A DNA stretch of 7,170 bases. Source: an uncultured Prosthecobacter sp. GTDB lineage: Bacteria; Verrucomicrobiota; Verrucomicrobiia; Verrucomicrobiales; Verrucomicrobiaceae. Made by a program: the position numbers and the translations under genes. Positions 1-6,937 of the stretch are shown here, in pieces; positions within the stretch are counted from its first letter, which is position 1; each line of letters begins with the position of its first letter. The notes under the pieces were generated by a model. That model was given only the letters and a program-made list of their open reading frames with translations, had not been told where the DNA came from and searched no databases. Location: contig CALDGV010000433.1 of the NCBI GenBank assembly GCA_937941745.1, positions 1 through 7,170 on the forward strand. Direction: 5' to 3'.

Positions 1-1035
1 ATAGGTCACGTTTTTGATTCCCAAGCGCACCGCGCAGCGTGCGTTGCCTGGAACATCGAAGTAGTTGCCGCCACGGCACACCGGGCGCGACACGCTGCGC
101 TGCTCCGCATTTTCATAATGCACATCCTCATGCCCGCCCTTGGGATCGAAGTGGTCGATGACGAACTCCCACACGCCACCGCACATGTCGGCGAGGCCGA
201 AGCCGTTGCGGCCTTTTTCGCCGTAGTGATCCACCGGCGACACAAACGCGAATCCATCGCTCCACGGCACTTTCGCGAGCGGCCACGCCTTGGTGCGTCC
301 TGGCAGGACATCCATGCTGGAGATGTTCAGCCTGCCCTCGCCCGCCTCGATCTCATTACCCCACCAGAAGTAGAGGCTCTCCCTGCTGCCACCGCGACAG
401 CCGTATTCCCACTCCGCCTCGGTGGGCAGGCGGTATTCCATGTCCTCCGTCAGCCGACCCGCCTTGCGCTCGCGTTCCGTCAGCCACTGGCAAAACGCCT
501 TCATGTCGTTGTAGCTCACGCACACGACGGGAAAGTCATCACGATTTGGGAAACCCCAGTTTGGATCGCGCCAGCTTTTGCCTTTCATCGACTTCCACGG
601 ATGCACCACGCTGGTCGTGAGGTGATAGCCGTCCCATTCGGGATCAAACACCTGCGTCTCGCCGCCAGGCTTCTCCGCATCGGTCACGAAGCCGGAATCC
701 TCCACAAACCGTCGAAACTGCCCCACGCTGACCTCGGTGCGTCCCATCCAGAAGCCGTTCCTCACACGCGTCAGCCGGGGCTTCTCGCCTTCGAAGGACT
801 CGCGCGAGGTTCCTGGCTGCGCACCGCCTTCGATGCCGGTGGCCCAGGCCTTCTCCTCCGGCGTGCTGCCCATCATGAACTCGCCCGGGGGAATGAAAAC
901 GACTTCCAACGGCACGCCACCGAGGTCGAGTGTCTTTACGGCACCTTTGGCGGGTTCAACGGCCTGTATTACCGACACGGAAGAAACCAGCGAGGCGATC
1001 GTGAAGATGCGGATGAGGTTCATGGTGGGTTTCAT
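1..1035 (-). CDS. Exported SUMF1/FGE-like domain protein (C-terminus cut by window edge)
   Basis: Reading from the ATG at 1035 gives 345 open codons that run off the left edge. Residues 5-26 look like a Sec signal peptide (Met-Asn-Leu-Ile-Arg, hydrophobic core, likely cleavage after IQA). The rest follows the formylglycine-generating-enzyme/SUMF1 fold: FIPPGEFMMGS (47-57), WMGRTEVSVGQFRRFV (96-111), FPVVCVSYNDMKAFCQWL (168-185), YRLPTEAEWEYGCRGGS (201-217), NGFGLADMCGGVWEF (277-291) and RPVCRGGNYFDVPGNARCAV (318-337). The usual GFRL-type end is missing, so perhaps 40-50 residues lie outside. Between the GG and the RC of the last motif, the two cysteines that oxidise sulfatases in true FGE are absent (Asp and Val-Pro-Gly-Asn-Ala occupy the region), so formylglycine formation is unlikely; a structural or ligand-binding role is inferred. 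The start overlaps the ThuA stop as ATGA. A second in-frame ATG at 1023 would give a shorter n-region; neither has a clear Shine-Dalgarno. Confidence 0.9.
   Translation of the reverse strand, partial: MKPTMNLIRIFTIASLVSSVSVIQAVEPAKGAVKTLDLGGVPLEVVFIPPGEFMMGSTPEEKAWATGIEGGAQPGTSRESFEGEKPRLTRVRNGFWMGRTEVSVGQFRRFVEDSGFVTDAEKPGGETQVFDPEWDGYHLTTSVVHPWKSMKGKSWRDPNWGFPNRDDFPVVCVSYNDMKAFCQWLTERERKAGRLTEDMEYRLPTEAEWEYGCRGGSRESLYFWWGNEIEAGEGRLNISSMDVLPGRTKAWPLAKVPWSDGFAFVSPVDHYGEKGRNGFGLADMCGGVWEFVIDHFDPKGGHEDVHYENAEQRSVSRPVCRGGNYFDVPGNARCAVRLGIKNVTY
1032..1035 (-). promoter_or_regulatory. ATGA start-stop overlap between ThuA-like and SUMF1-like genes
   Basis: On the minus strand the ThuA-like gene ends ...GAA AAA TGA and the ATG of the SUMF1-like gene shares the bases ATGA. 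No Shine-Dalgarno-like purine run is visible just upstream, which fits translational coupling by ribosome re-initiation. If the second in-frame ATG (1023) is the real start, the overlap becomes an 8-base gap. Confidence 0.65.
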
Positions 1036-1796
1036 TTTTCGAGGGTCCACTTCACCGCGTTCACCAGCAACCGGCGCACATCAGCGATCCGCATGTCTTC
1101 CGGCGCACCGAGGCTGGTGTAAAAGATGCGGGCCTTGTTCGGACCGTAGCTGCGAGTCCAGGCGACCGGCTGCGGAGGTGTCGAAGCTCCAGCACCGGCG
1201 GTGCCGATGAGGATGGGCGTGGCATCGGCGGCGAGCGGCAACACTTTGTAGAGCGATTGATACCCACGGATGTTCGCGGCGTTCACGCCATCGAGCAGCG
1301 CTGTTTTGATGCCGTCGATGGCGCTGACGGTGTAAGGCAGCCCTTTGGTCTCGTAACCGGCGTTTTCACCACCGAGCACATCGTGCGTGAACTCCGGCCA
1401 GATGGTCAATCCGGCATCGACGGTGTCCTTGGGTCGCGGAATGAAGGCATGGTTCGCCGTGCGGATGCCGAGAAGCGGCTTGCCGGCATTCAAGTGAGCG
1501 CGGACGGCATCCATCTGCTCCTGGGGCAGAAAGCGACGGCGTGAGAAGAGGATGAGCAGATCCGCGTCCTTCAACGCGGCGACGAGGCCTTCAAAGTGAT
1601 GCTTCACGGGCTTGTCACCAACCACGACGGTGACCTGATGGCCTTGCGGGCGCAGCTCGTTGGCCGCGAAGGCATTCATCGAGTTCACCGCATCGTAATT
1701 GTCCGGCTCCTCGACGGCCATGATGACGATGTTGGCCGCGTGGGAGGTGATGATGAGGCTGCCGAGCAGCGTGAGGGCGATGAGGATGTATTTCAT
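1032..1796 (-). CDS. Exported ThuA-like domain protein
   Basis: A 254-residue protein. Residues 1-20 form a Sec signal peptide (MKYILIALTLLGSLIITSHA, probable cleavage at or just after the SHA-A). The mature part matches the ThuA-like family, which has a class I glutamine-amidotransferase-like fold: LLILFSRRRFLPQEQMDAVR (80-99), GKPLLGIRTANHAF (105-118), a PVAWTRSYG strand (210-218) and ARIFYTSLGAPEDM (222-235) near the C-terminus. The elbow after GIRTA has Asn where amidotransferases carry their nucleophilic Cys, as is usual in this family, so no amidotransferase activity is expected. ThuA was named from trehalose utilisation in rhizobia, but PVC homologues are of unknown activity and probably act on or bind sugars outside the cytoplasm (inference). 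The frame stays open up to a TTG at 1856, inside the upstream gene, but only the ATG at 1796 gives a clean signal peptide. It sits 52 bp after the DUF1501 stop and overlaps the next start by four bases. Confidence 0.9.
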   Translation of the reverse strand: MKYILIALTLLGSLIITSHAANIVIMAVEEPDNYDAVNSMNAFAANELRPQGHQVTVVVGDKPVKHHFEGLVAALKDADLLILFSRRRFLPQEQMDAVRAHLNAGKPLLGIRTANHAFIPRPKDTVDAGLTIWPEFTHDVLGGENAGYETKGLPYTVSAIDGIKTALLDGVNAANIRGYQSLYKVLPLAADATPILIGTAGAGASTPPQPVAWTRSYGPNKARIFYTSLGAPEDMRIADVRRLLVNAVKWTLEK

Positions 1797-1803
1797 GATG
1801 CAT

Positions 1804-1824
1804 GACGGGCGGGCGCAAACCGTC
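1804..1824 (-). promoter_or_regulatory. Possible small hairpin in the ThuA leader
   Basis: The minus strand carries GACGG, an 11-base loop, then CCGTC, giving a five-pair GC-rich stem between the only good Shine-Dalgarno (1827-1832) and the ATG at 1796. Folding it would shorten the effective spacing from 30 to about 9 bases. The stem is short and the match could be chance. Confidence 0.25.
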
Positions 1825-1826
1825 CG

Positions 1827-1832
1827 CTCCTT
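1827..1832 (-). promoter_or_regulatory. Shine-Dalgarno-like AAGGAG in the ThuA leader
   Basis: The minus strand reads AAGGAG here, the best ribosome-binding match ahead of any gene in the window, yet it is 30 bases upstream of the ATG at 1796, too far for normal use on a linear leader. No in-frame ATG, GTG or TTG lies at normal distance from it in the ThuA frame. An ATG 8 bases upstream of the chosen start is out of frame. Confidence 0.4.
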
Positions 1833-1848
1833 GAAATGAGTTGAATGC

Positions 1849-3138
1849 TCAGCCAAACAGCGCCTTCACCGGCTGCCCGCGATCCGTGATCGGCACGGGG
1901 CGGTCGCCGTCGTAGAGTTCTTTGGACGGATTGATGCCGAGGTCGGCGAGAATGGTGGCGAAGAGGTCGGGGACACCGCAGGGATTCTCGACGGGCTTTT
2001 TGCACTCATCATCGGTCACGCCCCACGCTCCGCAGTGCTGCAATCCGCCACCCGCGAGAACCACGCTGAACGCGCTGCCCTGATGCCCGCGTCCGCCACC
2101 GCCATCGAAGGCTGAAGGCCGGCCGAACTCCGTGTTCACAACGATGAGCGTCTTGTCGAGCAGTCCGTGGGCCTTCAGATCGGTGATCAGCGTGCTGAGC
2201 GCCTGGTCGAGATCCTGGATGAGCACGTGCTGCTTGAGCTGGCCCTGGTTGTGCGTGTCCCAGCCGGTACCGTTGACGAAGTTGAGGTTGTGCGAGACTT
2301 CGATGAAGCGCACGCCGCGCTGGATGAGACGACGCGCCAGCAGGCAGCGCTGCCCGAACTCGCTGCCGTAGGCGGTGCGCAGTTCCCCCTTCTCCGATTT
2401 CAAATCGAACACCTGCATGAACTCCGGCCCGGCGAGATGCAGGCTCTCTTCCAATGCGGTGTCGTATTCCTGCAGGATGGGACTGGAGCGCAGTTGCTTC
2501 GCGCTTTGACGCATGGTGCCCAGCAACTGCTCGCGACGACTCTGGCGCGGATCGAGAATGTTTTCAGGTCGCTTCAACCCAGCGGGACCGGCCTCGGTGT
2601 CGAGCAGGTAGAGGAATCCGGCCTTCGCGCCGAGGAATCCGGGGCCGCGTGAGAAGTTTGGATAACCGATGAGCACATACGCGGGCACGCCTTCAGCGGC
2701 GGCACCACGCTCGTGGGCGATGATGGAGCCGAGCGAAGGATAAACGGTCGTGCCGCTGACATTTCTGCCGGTGTGCATGCGGTTCGACGCGGCGGCATGT
2801 TCATCAATCACATCGTGGTTCACGGTGCGCATCGCCGTGATGTGCTCCATGAGCTTCGCGCAGCGGGAAAGGTGCTCGGTGACGTTCACACCGGGCACGG
2901 AGGTGTCGATGCTCGGGTAATAACTGCCGGCCTTTTTCGCCTTGGCATCGCCCACCGCTTTTGGGTCCCAGGTGTCCACCTGCGCCGCGCCGCCGCCCAG
3001 CCAGATGTGAATGCAGTGCTCCGCCTTCCCCATCGGGAAATGCGCCACATGCGCCGCCTCCTTGGCCATCAGGGCGAGTTCAGCATGGGCCGCGACACCA
3101 GCGGCACCGGCGAGTTTGAGGAGGGAACGTCTTTTCAT
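1849..3138 (-). CDS. DUF1501 family protein with Tat signal (second copy)
   Basis: A complete 429-residue protein, normal length for DUF1501, which is distantly related to the alkaline phosphatase/sulfatase superfamily. The N-terminus [14 protein letters not shown] is a twin-arginine-type export signal. Family landmarks: [18 protein letters not shown] (43-60), RSS-type helical middle, [15 protein letters not shown] (290-304), [19 protein letters not shown] (326-344), [20 protein letters not shown] (346-365) and a C-terminal [19 protein letters not shown] (384-402) followed by [17 protein letters not shown] (413-429). The usual GRDH of the family is GRGH here. The gene starts 27 bp after the large cytochrome-like gene and is followed 52 bp later by the ThuA-like gene, so it is almost certainly cotranscribed. 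DUF1501 proteins are nearly always encoded beside PSCyt1/DUF1549/DUF1553 partners; the activity of the pair is not known. The upstream sequence has no strong Shine-Dalgarno, but the Tat signal fixes the start. Confidence 0.93.
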   Translation of the reverse strand: MKRRSLLKLAGAAGVAAHAELALMAKEAAHVAHFPMGKAEHCIHIWLGGGAAQVDTWDPKAVGDAKAKKAGSYYPSIDTSVPGVNVTEHLSRCAKLMEHITAMRTVNHDVIDEHAAASNRMHTGRNVSGTTVYPSLGSIIAHERGAAAEGVPAYVLIGYPNFSRGPGFLGAKAGFLYLLDTEAGPAGLKRPENILDPRQSRREQLLGTMRQSAKQLRSSPILQEYDTALEESLHLAGPEFMQVFDLKSEKGELRTAYGSEFGQRCLLARRLIQRGVRFIEVSHNLNFVNGTGWDTHNQGQLKQHVLIQDLDQALSTLITDLKAHGLLDKTLIVVNTEFGRPSAFDGGGGRGHQGSAFSVVLAGGGLQHCGAWGVTDDECKKPVENPCGVPDLFATILADLGINPSKELYDGDRPVPITDRGQPVKALFG

Positions 3139-3165
3139 GAGGAAATCAGCAAGGGGTTAAAGGGT

Positions 3166-6100
3166 TCACGGCAGATGCACAAACTCCGGTGAGTTCAGCA
3201 CGGCCCAGAGGACGTCCTCCAGGCGCTCGCGCCATTCGGGGCGGAGGGCGGTGGTGGGCGGATTGCCTTCGCGGGCGCGTTTTTCGAGTTCGATCTTGAT
3301 GCTGTTGGCTCCGGCGGAGAGGTGGTTCGACCAGGCGACATACTTCAGCGGCGGCAGCTTCACGGGCGGCGGACGTTTGCCTTCAGGCAGGATGCGCTCT
3401 TTGAAACCCGGACGGAGCATTTCGACCAAGTTGCGGCGTTCGGCGTCGGTGGGATGGCGGGTGAGGAGGCGGAGGAAGATTTGATCCACCAGCCGCGACT
3501 CATCGAGTGTCTCATCCAGCGCGAACGCGGTGATGGCGCTTTTTTCATCCAGCGTGCTGACCCAGCGGCCCAGCGCTCCATTCGCCAGGATGGCGGGCTG
3601 GCGCACGTTGGCGGCGGTTTCGCGCACGCTCTTCGGCTCCTGACGGGAGGGACGCCAGCCAAAGTTTTCCAGCACGTCCACGATGATCTGCGCCTTCGGA
3701 AGGGCGAGGCTGGGGCGGTCGCGCTCGTTGGAGAGCGAGGTAAACTCCCACGCACGGCGCGGATGGCCGAGGCTGATCATGGCGCTCTCGGACTGCGTGC
3801 CGTCGTTGTCCATCGTCAGCTCCTCGGAGTCGAGATCCTTGCCGACGGCGGCAAAGAGCGAGTCCACGATCTGCTCGGCGGTCATGCGGCGAGGCAGCGG
3901 GGCGGCGAAGTCGGGTGTGGCACCTTTTTCGAGCGAACGCGGGCGGCGCTGATAAGCCTCCGAGTTCAGAATGCGGCGCTCCAGGTGCTTCATGTCGTAG
4001 CCGTGCGCCACGAAGTCACGCGCCAGCCACTCCAGCAGCGCAGGATGCGTGGGCTTGGAGGCCTCCCAATCGTCCACGGGCTCGACAAAGCCGCGTCCGA
4101 GAAACTGCTTCCACACGCGGTTCACGATGACCTGTGCAAAACGCTCGTTGTGCGGCGAGGTGATGAGCGCGGCGAGCTGCGCACGGCTGTCGTTGCTCTT
4201 GTGAGACGCGGCACCTTTCTCATCGGCCATCAGCGTTTTCTCAAAGAGCGCGGGCCAGCCGGGGGAGACCTTTTCGCCGGGCTTCAGCGTGATCTCGATG
4301 AGCGGCTTGCGCCCTGCGAAGGTGCTCATGGGCACGGAGGAAGTCTCCGGCAACGTGATCTCCTTGCGGTTCAGCATGGCGGCCATCGCAAAGAGGTCGC
4401 GCTGCTTTGAGGCGTGATACGGCGAGTCATGGCAGCGCGCACAAGTCATCTCCTGGCCCAGAAACGCGGTGCTGAGGATGTGCGCCTTCGCGGCCATGGG
4501 CACATCGTTTTGCGCGGCGAGGGAGAAGCCCGCCGGACCGCCCGCGAGCACGCCGCCCTCCATCATGATCAGCTCGGTGACAAAGCGGTCCATCGGCAGG
4601 TTGCCACTCAGCGCCTCGTGAATCCAATAACGGAACGGGCCGGAGTTGTTCAGGCTGGGCTTGAGGATGTTCGGGTTCTCCGCCAGCACGTCCTGCCAGT
4701 AGGCGGTCCAATGGTCAGCATGACGCGGATCATTCAGCAACCGGTCAATCGCACGCGCGCGGCGCTGCGGAGAGTCCTCGGCGAGGAAGGCGGCCACTTC
4801 CTCCGCGCTTGGCACCACGCCGACGGTGTCGAGCGTGACCCGGCGCAGAAACTCGAGGTCATCGGTGAGCGGCGCAGGCTCGATCTTCTTTCCAGCACTC
4901 GCATACGATGCGTCCTGCGCGATCCAGTCGGCGAGCACCTTGCGATGCGCTTCGGAGAGCGGATCGCCCTTCGGCGGCATGATTTCATCGCCCGCGTCGG
5001 GATGAATGAGGCTGATGAGGCGGCTCTCGGCCGGTTTGCCGGGAACGATGGCCGGATCGCCCGATTCACCGCCTTTCAGCGCGGCTTCGAGCGTGTTCAG
5101 GCGCAGACCGCCCTTCGCCTTCTCCTCGTGGCAGCGATAGCAGTTTTCCGCGAGGATCGGCTTGATCTGCTTCTCGAAATCAATGCCTCCAGCCGCCTTC
5201 GCGCTTGCTGCATTGGCCTTGGACCAGGATGCGGCGAGCAACGCATCAATGCCTTCGGCGCTTTTCAGCGCTGGTTTGGCCGCGATAACGTTTTTCGCCT
5301 CAGCGTGACGCTTGTTCCAGTAGTCGTCCTGCTTCGCTCGCAGGGCCAGGCGACGCTCCTGATCGAGCTGCGTGTAAAAAGCGAGACGTTCCTTTCGATA
5401 GGCGTCCCAACCTTCATCGGTGAGCGGCACGACACGCTCCGAAGGCGTGAAGAGAACCTGCTGCCCATCGGCGGTGCGCAGGCTGAGACCCGTCTCGCCC
5501 AGCGTGGTGCGCACGCGGCCGTTGCCGGCGATCATTTCGAAAACATAGACGTGCGGTTTGCCATCGCTCTCGATGCTCACCCGCGTCTCACGATCTCCCG
5601 GCCCTAGCAAACGCAGCGCGGGGCCGGTGCGCTCGGCTTCGGCATGCTCCACCTCATTGTGCGCACCACCGCCCGTGTTGCCGAAGAGGATCTCGCTGAT
5701 CACCTTGCCATCCATCCACAGGCGACCCTGGCCGCGCACGCGTATGAGCAGATCGTGTTTGCCCGCAGGCAGCGTGACCTCCGCCATGGCGCGAAGCAGA
5801 TACGGATTGCTCCGAGCGGCGCGCACGCCGGTGTCGGTGTATTTCTGCACGATCTGGAAGAAGCCGAACACATCTTCCTCATACACATCCACCGGCTGCG
5901 GATACTGGCGCGGCCACTTCGCCGCCTTGCCGATGTTTTCGACGATCTCGACACGCACCTTGCCCTTCGGCAATCCGCCCTCCGGCAGCACCGGCGTGTA
6001 GGGCAGCACGGGATAGCGCGCGGCGATCGTCTTCTCCGGCAAAATGCCGCGATACAGCCGCACCTCGTCCATGAGGCCGTCAAAGCTCACGCTTTCCTTG

Positions 6101-6786
6101 CGGCCCATCGAAGTGCCGAGCCACACCTCGTCATTGTCCACCACCGGCGCTTTTTTCGTCGCGCCGCCCATGTCCCAGGCACCCGGCGCAAGTTCGCCGT
6201 CAATGTAGCCGCGGATCGACTCCGGTTTCCCAAACTCATAGGTCACCGCCACATGATGCCAGCCACTGCCGGCCGCGATGCCGCCCGTGGTCGTCCAGCG
6301 ATGCCAGTCGCCCGCGTGATCGCCGTCCTTGCGGCTGCGGAAGAGGAAGCTCGGCCGCAGAAAACCGCCAGCATCCCAGAGCCGAAGGCCCCAGTTCTGA
6401 TTGTTCGCGTCTTGGCCCGGATTCGACGTGCGTCCTTTGCCGAGGATATAAACATTCCCTCCCTTCGGTGCCGAGGCCGGATTCACCCAGGCCTCGATGG
6501 TGATGCTGTCGCCATTGTCGAAGTCGAAAAGGCTTTTCTCACCCGGATCCGTCACACGGATGAAGCTGCCCTTCGCCCCGCTGAAAAGCGCCGCCTTGTT
6601 GCCCTCTGGGATGTCTTTGAACTGCTTCCGCGAGGGGCCTTCCTGCCCAAACTGCACGCCGCCCTCAACCTTGCCCAGCTCCGGCTTGTCGCCATCAAAC
6701 GACCACTGCGCCACCGGCACCGGATCAGCGGCCAAGGAGGCGGAAACGAGAACAGCGAGCCCGAGACATGACTTGAGGAAAAACAT
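3166..6786 (-). CDS. Exported LamG/PA14-like + PSCyt1-DUF1549-DUF1553 cytochrome-like protein
   Basis: A 1206-residue protein from the ATG at 6786. Order: Sec signal peptide 1-20 ([20 protein letters not shown]); LamG/concanavalin-like domain about 22-255, with GWHHVAVTY (175-183) and DEVRLYRG from 240; a PA14-like beta domain about 295-430 (WMDGK at 357-361); a charged Ala-rich linker; PSCyt1 about 535-630 with haem motif CYRCH (549-553) and Met603 in IMPPKG as probable axial ligand; DUF1549 from 642 ([12 protein letters not shown]) with a second motif [10 protein letters not shown] starting at Cys782; DUF1553 about 865-1195, with [13 protein letters not shown] around 966-978 and a closing [13 protein letters not shown]. 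The LamG and PA14-like parts suggest carbohydrate binding; PSCyt1 suggests c-type haem and electron transfer; the catalytic role is unknown. The frame stays open upstream to a TTG at 6879, but that extension runs through palindromic DNA and is Arg/Ser/Ala-rich, so 6786 (or the ATG at 6795) is preferred. No obvious Shine-Dalgarno. Confidence 0.9.
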   Translation of the reverse strand: MFFLKSCLGLAVLVSASLAADPVPVAQWSFDGDKPELGKVEGGVQFGQEGPSRKQFKDIPEGNKAALFSGAKGSFIRVTDPGEKSLFDFDNGDSITIEAWVNPASAPKGGNVYILGKGRTSNPGQDANNQNWGLRLWDAGGFLRPSFLFRSRKDGDHAGDWHRWTTTGGIAAGSGWHHVAVTYEFGKPESIRGYIDGELAPGAWDMGGATKKAPVVDNDEVWLGTSMGRKESVSFDGLMDEVRLYRGILPEKTIAARYPVLPYTPVLPEGGLPKGKVRVEIVENIGKAAKWPRQYPQPVDVYEEDVFGFFQIVQKYTDTGVRAARSNPYLLRAMAEVTLPAGKHDLLIRVRGQGRLWMDGKVISEILFGNTGGGAHNEVEHAEAERTGPALRLLGPGDRETRVSIESDGKPHVYVFEMIAGNGRVRTTLGETGLSLRTADGQQVLFTPSERVVPLTDEGWDAYRKERLAFYTQLDQERRLALRAKQDDYWNKRHAEAKNVIAAKPALKSAEGIDALLAASWSKANAASAKAAGGIDFEKQIKPILAENCYRCHEEKAKGGLRLNTLEAALKGGESGDPAIVPGKPAESRLISLIHPDAGDEIMPPKGDPLSEAHRKVLADWIAQDASYASAGKKIEPAPLTDDLEFLRRVTLDTVGVVPSAEEVAAFLAEDSPQRRARAIDRLLNDPRHADHWTAYWQDVLAENPNILKPSLNNSGPFRYWIHEALSGNLPMDRFVTELIMMEGGVLAGGPAGFSLAAQNDVPMAAKAHILSTAFLGQEMTCARCHDSPYHASKQRDLFAMAAMLNRKEITLPETSSVPMSTFAGRKPLIEITLKPGEKVSPGWPALFEKTLMADEKGAASHKSNDSRAQLAALITSPHNERFAQVIVNRVWKQFLGRGFVEPVDDWEASKPTHPALLEWLARDFVAHGYDMKHLERRILNSEAYQRRPRSLEKGATPDFAAPLPRRMTAEQIVDSLFAAVGKDLDSEELTMDNDGTQSESAMISLGHPRRAWEFTSLSNERDRPSLALPKAQIIVDVLENFGWRPSRQEPKSVRETAANVRQPAILANGALGRWVSTLDEKSAITAFALDETLDESRLVDQIFLRLLTRHPTDAERRNLVEMLRPGFKERILPEGKRPPPVKLPPLKYVAWSNHLSAGANSIKIELEKRAREGNPPTTALRPEWRERLEDVLWAVLNSPEFVHLP
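4429..4443 (-). other. Second CxxCH motif (CARCH) in DUF1549 region
   Basis: Encodes Cys-Ala-Arg-Cys-His, residues 782-786 of the large protein, in the context [13 protein letters not shown]. In this family the equivalent position is normally CAxCHDHPF and is strongly conserved, so the motif is a family signature; whether it binds covalent haem or a metal is not settled. Confidence 0.75.
5128..5142 (-). other. PSCyt1 haem-attachment motif (CYRCH)
   Basis: Encodes Cys-Tyr-Arg-Cys-His, residues 549-553 of the large protein, a canonical c-type haem site in [21 protein letters not shown] downstream Met in EIMPPKG (4978-4980, residue 603) is the likely sixth ligand by analogy with class I cytochrome c domains. 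Confidence 0.8.
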
Positions 6787-6795
6787 GCTGAGCAT
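6785..6795. repeat. Palindrome covering the start region of the large gene
   Basis: ATGCTGAGCAT is an inverted repeat (5 + 1 + 5). On the minus strand it reads ATGCTCAGCAT and includes the ATG at 6795 and the first two bases of the ATG at 6786, so a folded leader could occlude both candidate start codons. Confidence 0.6.
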
Positions 6796-6798
6796 ACG

Positions 6799-6811
6799 AC
6801 GCTGGCAGCGT
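6799..6811. repeat. Palindrome ACGCTG-G-CAGCGT
   Basis: A perfect 6 + 1 + 6 inverted repeat, ending 12 bp upstream of the preferred start at 6786. The one-base centre means that as RNA only the outer pairs could form around a small loop; as DNA it is an operator-like site. Confidence 0.6.
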
Positions 6812-6835
6812 GCTTTTGACGAAGCGGACGCACTT

Positions 6836-6851
6836 CTTCGCAGCAGCGAAG
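6836..6851. repeat. Hairpin CTTCGC-AGCA-GCGAAG
   Basis: A perfect 6-bp stem with a four-base loop. Its left part, CTTCGCAGC, recurs at 6925-6933 in the same orientation. Confidence 0.6.
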
Positions 6852-6860
6852 CAGCCATTT

Positions 6861-6872
6861 TGTTCCGGAACA
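6861..6872. repeat. Perfect 12-bp palindrome TGTTCCGGAACA
   Basis: Fully self-complementary with no spacer, so better suited to binding a dimeric protein than to forming an RNA hairpin. It does not match a regulator box that I can name with confidence. Confidence 0.6.
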
Positions 6873-6937
6873 TGAGCAAAGCGCTTCTGCAATGCTCCTC
6901 TCGCGGAGCGAGAGGGCTACTTTGCTTCGCAGCTCAT
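6872..6937. repeat. Large imperfect inverted repeat enclosing an inner hairpin
   Basis: The plus strand has ATGAGCAAAG at 6872-6881 and, as its inverted partner, CTTT (6920-6923) plus GCTCAT (6932-6937), interrupted by an 8-base bulge. Together they form a ten-pair outer stem around the 8-bp hairpin at 6897-6915. The palindrome AAGCGCTT (6879-6886) overlaps the left arm. The right arm contains the stop codon of the upstream DUF1501 gene. Confidence 0.5.
6897..6915. repeat. Strong hairpin: 8-bp stem, 3-base loop
   Basis: CCTCTCGC-GGA-GCGAGAGG, a perfect GC-rich stem beginning 18 bp after the DUF1501 stop in the direction of transcription. It resembles a terminator stem or a REP-like unit, but the bases that follow on the minus strand (AGCATTGCAG) are not T-rich, so an intrinsic terminator is not supported. 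Confidence 0.7.

Larger units (their letters stand above)
6787..6933 (-). other. Palindrome-rich intergenic region, no gene seen
   Basis: These 147 bp separate the upstream DUF1501 stop from the preferred start of the large gene. They hold at least five palindromes listed separately and a 9-base direct repeat (CTTCGCAGC at 6836-6844 and 6925-6933). No convincing -35/-10 pair and no U-tract after any hairpin on the minus strand, so neither a promoter nor a Rho-independent terminator can be claimed. The large gene's frame is open across the left part (to 6879), but the translation shows no recognisable domain. Confidence 0.6.

Noticed and set aside
118..1122. 334-codon plus-strand open frame at the left end
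   Set aside because: It is antisense to the SUMF1-like gene and the end of the ThuA-like gene. The minus-strand reading has family motifs throughout; this one has none.
1797..1856. Upstream start of the ThuA-like protein at the TTG (1856)
   Set aside because: It would begin inside the DUF1501 gene and add 20 residues before a perfectly formed signal peptide.
2167..2652. Plus-strand open frame opposite the second DUF1501 gene
   Set aside because: Shadow of a well-supported DUF1501 gene; no signal peptide, motif or ribosome-binding site of its own.
3322..6771. Three long plus-strand open frames in succession (3322-4410, 4414-5607, 5644-6771)
   Set aside because: All lie in the frame that is exactly codon-antisense to the large minus-strand gene. 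Stops there need TTA, CTA or TCA codons in the sense gene, which are rare in GC-rich DNA. Their translations show no known domain, whereas the minus-strand product is fully recognisable.
6787..6879. N-terminal extension of the large protein to residue -31
   Set aside because: It is open only by absence of stops, starts at TTG, crosses palindromes, is Arg/Ser/Ala-rich and would bury the signal peptide about 30 residues in.
6897..6915. Rho-independent terminator after the first DUF1501 gene
   Set aside because: The stem is strong, but no run of T follows on the minus strand, and the stem is symmetric with no T-run on the plus strand either.
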